The notes under the pieces: model-generated | The model's database searches: none | Seen by the model: the letters and a program-made list of their open reading frames with translations, nothing else | What the model was told of the DNA's origin: nothing | Assembly (NCBI GenBank): GCA_008933995.1 | Contig: WARS01000036.1 | Location: 6,610,419-6,674,418 of the forward strand | Direction of reading: 5' to 3' | Source of the DNA: Datnioides undecimradiatus | Taxonomy: Eukaryota > Chordata > Actinopteri > Lobotiformes > Datnioididae | DNA length: 64,000 bases | Part shown: positions 49,001-59,409 of the stretch, piece by piece | How the letters are laid out: each line of letters begins with the position of its first letter | Position numbering within the stretch: the first letter of the stretch is position 1 | Position numbers and translations under genes: made by a program

Positions 49001-52000
49001 AAGAGGAATTTGAATTAAAAAGAAAAGGAGAAAGTGGATATTTAAAATGTGCTGCAGCCTTCAGAGACAAGGAAAGTGAATGGGAAGGGAGGGGAGAGAT
49101 GAGATGCTAATTAAAATAACTGTTATGCAGTGCATGTAAATTCTGCATAGATTTGCATATTCTTGGCCATCTGTTTCCGAGCAACCGCAGAGCAGCTAAT
49201 TAGCATACAGGGTTGATTAATCTGCCTTGTTGCCAGGCGACACAAGGAGAGCCTGGCTCATTTAAATGAACTCTTTCTGCTTGTGCATGTGCGAGTGCAG
49301 ATGAGCATACCACTGTTCAAACTTTATACCTTATTTCATTGTAAAACAACAATTGAGCTGTGTCACTACACCGAAAAATTAGCAGCCGGACATCTGCTCC
49401 TTCCACAGAGATAGGGCAAACAAATAGTTACTTCAGGTACAGGTGTGTGACAGTGTGCATCATGTGTTACCTGTTGGAGGAGAGCTTGTGCATGTGCATT
49501 AGTGATTGCACTTGTGGTTGGCACCGTCTGCCTCTGAAAGTCCAATCCATTGGTTTGGATTCCTGGGGACAGAAATACAGTTTGTGAAATATGCCGTCCA
49601 AGGGGCTCAAATATGTTTTTTATTGTGGTCTAGCTGGCAACATAATCTAGGCTATTGTAAACCAATGTGGATGCTGTTGGTGGTTTAGCAAAAGAATGAA
49701 GAGGACACAATGCTAGAATCCCAGAGTGAACCTGTAACAGGATAGTTAGTGAGAACAAACCGCTTCCAGGTGCAATGAAAACTGAGTTTGATTAAAACCG
49801 TGTTTTGAAGAGCGACAGCGTATGAAACTGCCATCACATTGCTCCATGAATTGGTATGCTTGCAGGCTTGTGAATCATAACAGAATTAAATATTAACACT
49901 ATGCATGCACGAAAATTGGGAGCATATATTAATGTTTATGCATATTCTTAGACAATAGGATTATAAAGTTAAGCACTGAGTCCACGATGTTTGCTCAGAG
50001 TTTGATGATCGGAGTATCGGAGAATCACTGAAGCACTGAGACAGAGCAAATTAGTGTGATATTCAATAGGCACAAGTGAGGGAGACTGCTCTGTGAGGTA
50101 AACACTTCATTTGACAAAGAGGACTGCTCACAAGGATTCTGGAAAGCTGCCATGTCTTTTTTTAATGAGTCTTTTTGAGCATTTTCAGATTTGTGCAGCA
50201 CAAATTTTTCATTTTGGGTGTGCGTCTGAAACCTGTTGAACGGGGAGGTAAAACTCAGCACATCCTGACATCAAACCAGTAAATGGAAAAAAAAAAGAAG
50301 CAAAAAATGTATATATAAAAAAAGAGAAAGCTGGAGGTCACTCACCGGTGTTCCCGTCACCACTTTCCATTGCACATTTAGTAGTTTCTGACTGATTATT
50401 CACTTTAGCATCTGGAAGAGCCAGACAGAGACAGAGAGTGAGACCAACTCACACCCACTGCTGGTGTAAACATAACAACCCAGTCTCTGTGACAAGAGAA
50501 GTACTCTCACTTTTGTCACCCGAGTATATCCCATAATTGGATGATATTCCCGTTCTGCAATAATTTCAGTCACATTCACCATTCAAAGTGGCAAACAACA
50601 TTACCGAGCAACATTAATCACCAACACAATCCAACTGCGTCTACGGTCACAGGCTTGCAGGCTGTGAGACAGACTGACATAATAACTGATGTCACCTTAA
50701 TAAAATAAACTCGTAGCATAAAGACTTGAATGCATAGTGTGTCGGATTGACCTTTCCTATTTGCCACAAGGATGCCAAGCAACAACAATATCCAGCTGAG
50801 CTCCATCACAACCTCATCAAAAACTCACCCACTCTTGCTCCACCTGTGTTCTCCAGCATGTTTGCAGAACCTATCACGGAAAATTGCTTCCACCGGGGAA
50901 CCCACAGACAGGGTGTCCGGTGCTCTGTTCCTCCTCCCACTCCTCCCTCTCTTCACTCTCCACTGGTCAGCAGCAAGCGAAGTTCAATACAACCAGAGCT
51001 ACACACAGACACAGTGGCACTGTCCACAGCACGGTTCACTGAATAACACTGGGATACGCACACTGGGAAAGCCAACAGGGTTTAGGCAAACAGCTCTCCT
51101 TCCTTCTCTCTCTGCACTCTTCTTTTCTTATAGCTCTGCCCCTTTCTCTTTTACAGTGCCTACTTGCACTCGCACTCGCTCTCCCTTTCTCCCTCTCCCT
51201 CTCTCTCTCCCTCTCCCTCTCTGTCTCTCGTGTGCCAAGATTGTCTGTACTTCTGAAAAAGTTCGACCTCTCCCTCTCTTGCTGGAATGAAACAAACGAC
51301 AAGTGCAGCTGGCGGCCTCCTCTAACTCCGCTCCCCTTCCTCCAGCTCTATAATGAAGCATAATCAGTATTCAGCTGATTAAAGCCGTATGCAAATCTGC
51401 CCCTGCCTCGTTAGCAATGCAAGGCTTTGAAGTCCTGCGAGCGACGCATTTCACACCGGGCTCTGAAAGCTTTCTGCATAATTTAAACCCCTATAAATAT
51501 TTATCAGCTCATTAGCATATTAATTGGATGGCTTTTGGAGGACGATAAAAAACAGGGGAATAAGGACGACACAGAGAAGGAAAAAAGTGCTCAAACTAGC
51601 ACTTGGTGCAGCAGAGGGAGGGGAGACAGCGGCACAAGACCAATTATTGTGCGAGTGCACGGCTAAAAAGTAATTAGCTAAGAGCAGGTAAAGGGCTGAA
51701 GATATCCCAGAATGCAGTGTGAGGCCTGTCGGCTGTGGTCTGGGCATGTTAGCAAGGCGGACTGCATTAATAGAACGTCTAAGACTCCTCGTTCAGAGTA
51801 TCTCCAGGAGTCATGGAGACCGGGCCTAACTGCTAAGAGGGTGGGATGGGGGGGGTCTGGGGTATGAGTGGGAGGGGGACTCGCTCAATCGGAAATAAAT
51901 AACTCCACATTAATCCACCACAAGCCTGTCATTACTGCTAGACCCCCTGTGGCTAAAGCATTCCACAGCGAGCGACTACAGAGAGTGGGTGGCGGACTGT

Positions 52001-55000
52001 TGCTGTCTATGTTTATGAAGTGTTTGGGGATTAGCATATTTAGATTAGCTTTACATTCCATTAGTATTTCATTTTGGAGGCCTTTTAAATTCATTTTCAG
52101 CATGCTCTGAGAGTTTATACAGCGAGGAAACAGCCCTGTGATGGTGCAGCACAGGTGTCCAGTGAATCAGAATGACTGGACTGGAATGCATAGCTGTATT
52201 GTGGTCTACTGGGGAAGGGGCTTACCAACTAAATCCACAACAACTGCTTCTGGCTAAAGCTCTAATCAACTTCTTCACTTATCCCGCTGCCTGAAAAGGC
52301 ATTTACATACTAGCTGACCAAATCAATGCCAAGAGGGCATGGCGGCATAGTAAACTGAAAAACAAACAGCTCTTTTATCAGCAGAGTAAGGACATCAGGG
52401 GCAAGCAAGTCTTCAGTCACCAAGCAATGTTGGCAGCTGCTTGTAAACAGTAGTGTCCATTTATGACCAACAACCACAGACCTAAAACCAGCAGTTTCCA
52501 ACCTTTTTTTAGCATGTCAATCCCCAAAAACAATCAATACCAATTCAATCATTTGGTCTATAAAATGTATGAAAATAGTGAGAAAGGGCCATGGTAAATT
52601 CTAAAGCTATTACTAAAAGTTTAAAAATCACTTGTTTAGAAAAATGACTTTAAATACTTGCTGAAGAAAACCAGGCTAATCCTTGCACTTGAGAAGCTGT
52701 AACTAGACAATAGTTAGCGTTCTCCTGCTCTGGTAACTGCAAAGGTATTCTTTGTTTGGAAACTACTGCCTTAAACAATACCGTAACACTGTATTATAGC
52801 ACCAACAATTCCAAAAACACAGTGTTTAGTTAAGCTCCAGCATACTATTTACCAAGAGGGCCACTGTAAGATCTATTCAGATGCCACACCAGTGTAAAAA
52901 AATCTGGAAGGGGTGCGTCTGTCCATCCTGTTCAGCACCATGCAACCAAATGAAAAAACAAAGGAGAAGTGAATGCAAAGGCAGTTATCAGCAGCGCACT
53001 TCAACACATGTACAGTTACTTGGTTGAGTGGTTTGCAAAACCCTGCTGCGGAACAATGCATTATACAAATATCCTGCGAAGAGAATTTTAAATAGGTATC
53101 TCATTAGTACTGTAATATGGGGAGGCTGACTGAATGCTGCAGAGCCGTTAATGTGAGCTGAGAGATTCAACATGAGACAGAGCAAAACTTAATTAGCACA
53201 TCCTCATTCTGCCCTACTATCTATATTCTTTGTCTTAAATGCAGAATACATCAAGACCACTTTTCCAAATCTGGACCAGTCTGAGCGTTAAGCAGATTTT
53301 GGAACGGTCAGGATGTATGGTCATGACAGATAATCTCCCAATTTGAAGGAATTAATAACCAAACAACCTAAAGTTTCTTTTTAATGCAAAAATCAATGCA
53401 AATGTGTGGTTTAAATAGCTTTTAAAATGGGTTAAGATATTTAACTAGCATAATCTAACCACAGATAGGCCAAACAGCAACACTGGACTGAGGAGACAAA
53501 TGAACATTTACAGGATGCAGAGTAATCTATGGATACTAATGGGGCTAACTCCACTCAAAGCTACTGTGGTGTCTCGTGGGTGGTCATTAGCCAACCATCT
53601 ATAGGCAAGGTGGGAAACTCAATCTAGCTAAATTAAAGTGAAGCTTTTCTTGGGGCGCTAAGCAGGAATAGCCAGTGATGAGCAGGAATATGAATTCACA
53701 TATAAACTCACCACCAATGAAGCTGATATTAGCATTAACTGCTGATTATTCATGTGGTGTGTATTTCACTTTTGGTAAAACAAAAAAGCACTTCTTTTCA
53801 GATTGTACCACAGACCCTGATAGTTTACTGCAAAACACTCATTTTTGCTTTATCTGTTTCAAGAGGGCACATTATTAGAACAGGCATTTTCCTGCTAAGC
53901 CTTCTCTTTTCACAGCACATATCTAAAGAATGCTCAAGACTGTTAATAACATAGGAAAGAAAAACATGAAATGCTTGCAAATGTTTACCAGTGATCTTTT
54001 GGTGAACAGGGACGTCCAGGCAATTGTTTCTTCATAAATGCAACAACCTGTAATTCATCCACCAATCATACACTCCTGCGTGTCTACTTTTCCTGAAAGC
54101 GATATTATTTTTCTGTTGCATGAATGGCCTGATATAATCAGACATATTACTTGTCTAAAGAAACTGTTTTTATATATAAAGGCAAGTCTTTAGCCAAGCT
54201 ATATTCATAATAAGGCCATCTCGCTTTGCATTGTTTAGTCACATTACCACAGATCACCAGGAACAAGCAGTTATCTGTTTAGAGCACACTGCACAGCTCT
54301 GATCAGTTCTGGTTTTCTTCTTCCACAGTGGGAAAGCTTGTCTGAGTGGAGCCTTCATGGAGGCCTTCTCAGTACTTTGAGATGGCATGTTCTGAATTTA
54401 TTACTGCAAATGATGCATTATTCATAACAACTGTGTTTACATCAATGAATATTCATGATGGAACTACAAGGCTGGAGTGAGGGTGGAACTGTAAAACTAA
54501 TTAAATGAGAAAAGTAGCCTAAGTGTGAGGATGACAGAATTATTTCTCATCTGTTCTTTGAGCAGCCCAGTTTAATAAGTTAATTATATATATTTCTCTA
54601 GGTAAGTGAGCTTATTTCCAGACAGTGGGTATGATTTCACAAAATGCAAACAAACAACATCTTTTTCCTTGTTGGCTTAAAATAAGGGATGTATATTTGC
54701 ATCCTGTGATATATCTCATATCACAAAATTGCCTGTAATGTGATACCATTGCTACTGTGGGCAAAGTAACCCTGTGATTCTCCATGTAACAATGCAAGGG
54801 AGGGTATGAATATAGCATGTTTGCATCACAAAAAGTACAAGCTAAATTGCTTGTAGGTCCTGAGACATAAAGTTTAATTTCATTATTTATACAAACTAAA
54901 CAAAAAAAAACACAAACTGTCATTCCATTCAAGGAAAAATATGTCTTAGCATTTACCCCTCAAAACTCACAAGTTACTGTGTAACCCCAAAACTATACAG

Positions 55001-56673
55001 AAAAAAATCACATAAAATTATAAATGTTAAAATGTTTTTATATTATGAACAAAAACAAAACAAAAAAATAAAGCTGATCCATCACACAGTGAAAACACGT
55101 TTGTCTGTGTAGGGGCAACATGAGTCAAAAAGTAATATTCCTATTTCAGTGGTAATAAAACCCCATCCTATTGAAGTGTTACTACAACAGACTTTTTACT
55201 TGTTCCTTTACAAACAAAACTAAATGGCAAACGTATCTACATGGAGTTGGGGGGAAAGGGTGCAATCAAGCTGTGTCTTGCCCGGCCATGAAACCTGCAG
55301 AGTGAATAGTAAGAATGTCCTGCCTGTTATTATTGTGGCCTTCCGGAAGTGGGCCTCACCACCCCTCCCTGTGCCTGGGGGGGGATACACAGGTACAATC
55401 TTTGTATTCTGCACAGACAGGCCGAGTGAAAACTCTTTCGAAAACGAAGGGCACAACACACACAAAACAAGTTTTCGACACTGTTCAGTCAGACGCGATG
55501 AAAAGTTAAAATAAATTAAATATTCTAATGAGGCGGATTAACAGTCGCCATCCACACCGATCCGACGCCAGACTACTCCCACTTAGAGCAGAGAAGTGAC
55601 ACAACTTCAGCGAAACTGTACGGCTAGTTTTAGCAGCTGAAACACCGCGGGAAACATCTTCAACACAACCCCACCATCCTCGGCAGCGAGTCGCGACTAG
55701 TTAACGCTAACGTTAAAGTTAGCTCCTAAACGACTGGACCGAGTAAGTGAGGGCAGCCAGTTAGCCAGTCGGAGGACGACCGTTTAAAATTTGAATAGAC
55801 GAAACTGGACTTGACTGACGCTCTTCAGTCACAATCGTCACAAAGTGTGTTGTTGACATGCGGTTATTGTGCCGCGCGGGATGAGCTCGAGCCTCACGTC
55901 GGCTGCTGGAATATGCTGAACTCCGCACTCTGGTTCACGCAGGCCCGCATGAATAACACAACAGGCTGCCGTGGCTCCACTGCGCCGAGCACAAAAGGCT
56001 GAGGGGAAAAATGCTCTGCTATAAAACCACGTCGAGCTGAAGCACACCGAGCTGACACTGTGTGTTTACCAACAGCCGTGTTTGCCACATTTTGTTTGAT
56101 TTTCCTCAAACAGGACTCGAGAACAAACAAGCGCAGCCACAGCCCGGCTCGCCATAAAAATGAATATGCAAACCTCTTTCAAAAGCTTCACGCCAGAGTG
56201 TGCATCAACACAAAGCCAAGCGTTAGCCAGGCGAGCTAACGCTAGCCTGCTAGCATCGTCATTTCAATCAAACTGCGTTAGTGAAATATCTAAATATGTC
56301 ACATATGAACCAGAGTCACGTCGGCGATTACTAATAAAATATGCTAAACTGTATTTGTCGGCGGAGGTATGAATATGTAGCGGCGTACGGCCGTCTAATC
56401 ACACAAAGGGGGGAGGCATGTTTCCATGTAATTTGCCGTCGCACTGCAATAGCTCGTTTCCTCCTCTGTCAAATTACAGTTGGTTCGCTGTGTGTAAACT
56501 AAAACAACGCCGACTATCACCCTGATCTGTTAGTCAATCTGCGTTTCATCTGTATTCCGTTTATCATAAATTGTGAGTAACACAGTTTGAATATGAGTAT
56601 GAATATGTAAAATGCTGTAATCATTACCTGGTCCTGAACTCTCATCTTGACTCGCTGCTCCTCCGTCCGCCAT
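43089..56673 (-). CDS. pou2f1: POU domain, class 2, transcription factor 1 (OCT1)
   Basis: OCT1 binds the octamer ATGCAAAT through a two-part POU domain. Fifteen exons: 56628-56673, 50346-50402, 49471-49562, 48632-48727, 47415-47594, 46645-46762, 46437-46528, 46082-46255, 45772-45913, 45439-45584, 45037-45222, 44740-44854, 44289-44628, 44093-44181, 43089-43360. They total 2145 nt, 714 residues plus TGA, with all phases consistent. The start [13 protein letters not shown] is the classical OCT1 N-terminus. Exons 4-7 are the Gln-rich activation region. The POU-specific domain covers about 259-333 ([17 protein letters not shown] to [10 protein letters not shown]). The POU homeodomain covers about 359-418 ([14 protein letters not shown] to [16 protein letters not shown]). 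A Ser/Thr/Ala-rich C-terminus ends TASKAQ. Intron 1 is 6.2 kb. A segment of about 18 residues found in mammals before exon 4 (VQLAGTSLQ-type) is not seen. Exon 6 has a tandem CAGCAG acceptor. Confidence 0.97.
49130..49300. promoter_or_regulatory. Possible conserved enhancer in POU2F1 intron 3
   Basis: Dense regulatory words within 170 bp: octamer ATTTGCAT (49151-49158), TAATTAG, GATTAAT, an RFX-like GTTGCCAGGCGAC near 49231 and ATTTAAAT. This density, with few simple repeats, resembles vertebrate non-coding elements. Conservation cannot be checked here. Confidence 0.3.
51179..51229 (+). repeat. (CT)n/(CCCTCT)n pyrimidine tract in POU2F1 intron 1
   Basis: An almost pure pyrimidine run with CT and CCCTCT units; it is polypurine on the POU2F1 sense strand. 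It creates Arg/Glu and Leu/Ser low-complexity ORFs that I do not regard as genes. Confidence 0.85.
51340..51560. promoter_or_regulatory. Possible regulatory element in POU2F1 intron 1
   Basis: Contains an exact octamer ATGCAAAT (51389-51396), TCAGCTGATTAAAG, CTATAAATATTTAT and CATTAGCATATTAATTGG. These are clustered POU/homeodomain-like AT words next to GC-rich sequence. OCT1 autoregulation from an internal promoter is possible but unproven. Confidence 0.3.
52000..52110. promoter_or_regulatory. Possible conserved non-coding element in POU2F1 intron 1
   Basis: TTAGCATATTTAGATTAGC, CATTAGTATTTCATTTTGG and CCTTTTAAATTCATTTTCAG are packed into about 100 bp of clean, repeat-free sequence. Several homeodomain cores (TTAG, ATTA) are present. 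Recognition is by texture only. Confidence 0.25.
54370..54480. promoter_or_regulatory. Possible conserved non-coding element in POU2F1 intron 1
   Basis: GAATTTATTACTGC, AATGATGCATTATTCATAAC, TGTTTACATC (forkhead-like) and ATGAATATTCATGATGG (palindromic ATGAATATTCAT) are grouped within 110 bp. No simple repeat or transposon word is visible here. Confidence 0.25.
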
Positions 56674-56716
56674 TTTGAATATTTAACCCGAAATCCCAGC
56701 CCTGAGCCTGCCTGAG

Positions 56717-56718
<2 letters not shown>

Positions 56719-56749
<31 letters not shown>
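56719..56749 (+). repeat. (CA)n microsatellite just 5' of POU2F1 ATG
   Basis: About fifteen CA units on plus, (TG)n on the gene strand, ending 46 bp upstream of the POU2F1 ATG. It therefore lies in the 5' UTR or core promoter. Confidence 0.95.
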
Positions 56750-56750
<1 letters not shown>

Positions 56751-56759
56751 CGCACGGGC

Positions 56760-59030
56760 ACAGGCACGCGCTAACACCAGGACCTGGCCAAAAGTAGACA
56801 GTGGAGTGAATGAGGGTGTTGTTAGCTGTGGCTTATGTACATACTTAAATAATCATCTAGCTTTTCTTACATTGTGCATAAGAGCTGAAAAGGACACAGG
56901 TCCAGTAACAACAGATTACTACTTTAAACTGTTAACTGAGCCCAGGTACAGTGGCCAGTAAGGTGACTTGATTGACTCGCTCCTCAAAGTACGTTTTCAG
57001 GAAAAGTCTGATCTCTATGTTCAGCCTCAAAGGGATAAATCTGCTTCTCCAAATGTGTTGCAGTCTGTACAAAAATAAGACACTCACAGTCCTCAGAGAA
57101 AATAAAACTGTAATGGTTTTTCACTATCTATGAGTCATACCCAGACTTTTAAGATAGGAATAACATAAGTTGTAGAGTGGGGTAATGATAATGGAGTATT
57201 ACTCGGGATGCACAAAAATGACTGGACTGAAATTTTTATTGAAGTTTTATGGAGAGTTTGAAGCAGCGTTACAATGTTACAGTAGCGTGTTGCTGCCCTT
57301 TCTTCCCGGAGTCATATGTGTGTTGATGTAGCCTGATGAAAGCTGTACTTATCTTACAGCTTCCTTATTACCAAGGCAAAACATGCTTGGTTCTTAGAAA
57401 CCATTTGATATTTTTATTTTTAAACCCTAAGACAAAAGGAGAGATAATCAGATGTAGTGCTTGTGATTTTGTTAGCGACCTCGCTGTGACCAGAGATAAG
57501 AAATTTCACTTCTCTAATATGTAGGGATGTGTAGTGGGGATACATTTCCTTTTCTCCAAGCCACTTCCTGCATTTCACACATTAATCTCCTCTTCATATA
57601 TCAAGATAACCCAGTAGATTACATCAACCTCCATGATTCACTCACCCAGTGCGCAGATTAATTAACAAGTCAAAGATGTACATTTGTAAAGGACCTTAAC
57701 TGTGTTTTACATATTAAATGCAAAGACAAAAAGGTAAATGCACAATTTCTGAGTAATTTCTGACAAAAATTCATGAAGACTTGAAGATGTTTCATTTAGC
57801 TGATTACACAACTCCAGCCGTCCCATGTTCACTGCACATCACCTGGGTTTGGTGCTTGGATTAATTGGGAATTTGCAAAACTAACATGCTATAGCATCTG
57901 AAACAGGTCCTGCGTTATTACCACATAATGTGTCCCTGTGACAAAACTGAGTGCATATCTATTGCATACAAATGACAGAAACAAAGTCCAATAAAGTTAC
58001 GAGGACCCAACAAAAAAGTTAATATCATTCCAGTATTGGTATATAATTAATCTGTCATGTTTATTCTACTGAGGGGATTGTACTTAAAGTGATATAGGAG
58101 ACAAGGGTACATGTACAATGCAGCTATTTTTTCCCCGTGGGCCGCTCAAATGGTTGATCTGACCATGCACAGCTCGAGAAAGTCAGCTAATTAATTTCAT
58201 ACCATGCGGAATTGATTGGAAAGCAAGAGGCACCTGGAACACTAGAAAAAGGAGATAAAAATGTATGAAGTGGTACAACTGCAGCTGTACAACACATAAA
58301 CCTTTGATTCTTTATTTATATTTAGCTGTACTTTTACTTAAATAGGCTTTTAAACAGGAATTTCTTCTGAAATGCAGTATTTCATATTGGTTCTTTTATA
58401 TATATTTCTTCCTTTTCTGTTTAAAAGGGGCAATAATATTGGTGATAATTTGTCAATTTTTATTTTAAATGCTTATTATGAAAATGCCTTTGAATTTATA
58501 GCAGATTTTAGGGACGTACTAGGTGAATCAGCATGAGCTCTTGGTTCTCTCTCACACAACAAATGGTTAAACTGAAGTATTCACACTGTCAGAGGCTTAA
58601 CATAAAGCCTATGACAGACTGAATACTTCACCACAGCTGACTTGTTGGCCCACACAGCATTGCATCATTGTCCAGAGTCAAGCCTTAAACTGCAACCTCA
58701 AGCCACCAAAGCCACTGAATGAGTGCACTGTCTTGTCATAGGTCACATCACCCCTCACAAACAGACAGATCTTATGTCAAATTCATGATATTTTAAAACT
58801 GAATCATCAGTTAGAGGTCCAGTTCAGCTTCTCACCTCTCTTAACTGCTCGGACCACAGCAAGTTTCAATAACAGGACCAAATCTGTTATATTTAAAGCA
58901 TATGTTTACAGTGATCATCTCTTTATTGAACGTCTCTTTATACAGTGACATTATAGTGCAATACTGCAGCCTGCAGGTCAAACAGAGTGCAACACCTGAT
59001 GTGGATAGGAAAACTCACGACAGCTTTCTA
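56760..59030. other. Spacer between divergent POU2F1 and GPA33
   Basis: AT-rich sequence with no recognised exon, RNA gene or mobile element. It must contain the start of GPA33 transcription toward its right end. Confidence 0.5.
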
Positions 59031-59042
59031 GGAAGGTCAAAG

Positions 59043-59090
<48 letters not shown>
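59043..59090 (+). repeat. (TCTA)n microsatellite upstream of GPA33
   Basis: Twelve uninterrupted tetranucleotide units ending about 320 bp before the GPA33 ATG. They are followed by GTCAGTGGTGGGG and a T tract. Confidence 0.97.
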
Positions 59091-59409
59091 GTCAGTGGTG
59101 GGGTTTTTTTTTTAGCTTTTTGTTTCTTATATTTTATTTTTTAAGCTGTATTTGCTGCATAGCCTTCATCATATAGTATTGGTCTCTAATGGACAGTTTT
59201 ATTGAAAGAGAAACAAGATCAATGATTGGCCCTGTGGTGACATGTGACCCATAGCTGTTGACTTATTACCTGGAAGAGTCAACGTCTCCATACCTGGGAG
59301 TTCACCGTGAAGGTTAGGCGGGCTCTTGCTCTTGGACCGACAGACCGACAGCATCAATTTCAGATTTTTTTTTTTAATCGCTGGACATTTCAACTCACTT
59401 TCAGCAGTG

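Larger units (their letters stand above)
50403..56627 (-). other. POU2F1 intron 1
   Basis: A 6.2-kb first intron between MADGG exon 1 and the VNNQSET exon. No coding exon is recognised inside it, including the alternative first exon that mammals use for OCT1L. A GC-richer stretch with GCTAACG words lies at about 55540-56260, next to the promoter. Confidence 0.6.

Noticed and set aside
48871-49110. 79-residue acidic plus-strand ORF inside a POU2F1 intron
   Set aside because: No recognisable domain, no splice or promoter support, antisense to POU2F1; probably chance.
50618-50809. Minus-strand ORF starting [12 protein letters not shown], like a signal peptide or alternative POU2F1 first exon
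   Set aside because: The following GTCAAT is a poor donor and the peptide is unlike any known OCT1 N-terminus.
51036-51361. Arg/Glu-rich minus-strand ORFs
   Set aside because: They are low-complexity translations of the CT tract at 51179-51229.
43678-51396. Exact octamers ATGCAAAT/ATTTGCAT in POU2F1 (43678, 49151, 51389) as proof of autoregulation
   Set aside because: Equal octamers occur outside the gene, for example at 8639 and in CD247 and GPA33 introns, so the number fits chance in AT-rich DNA.
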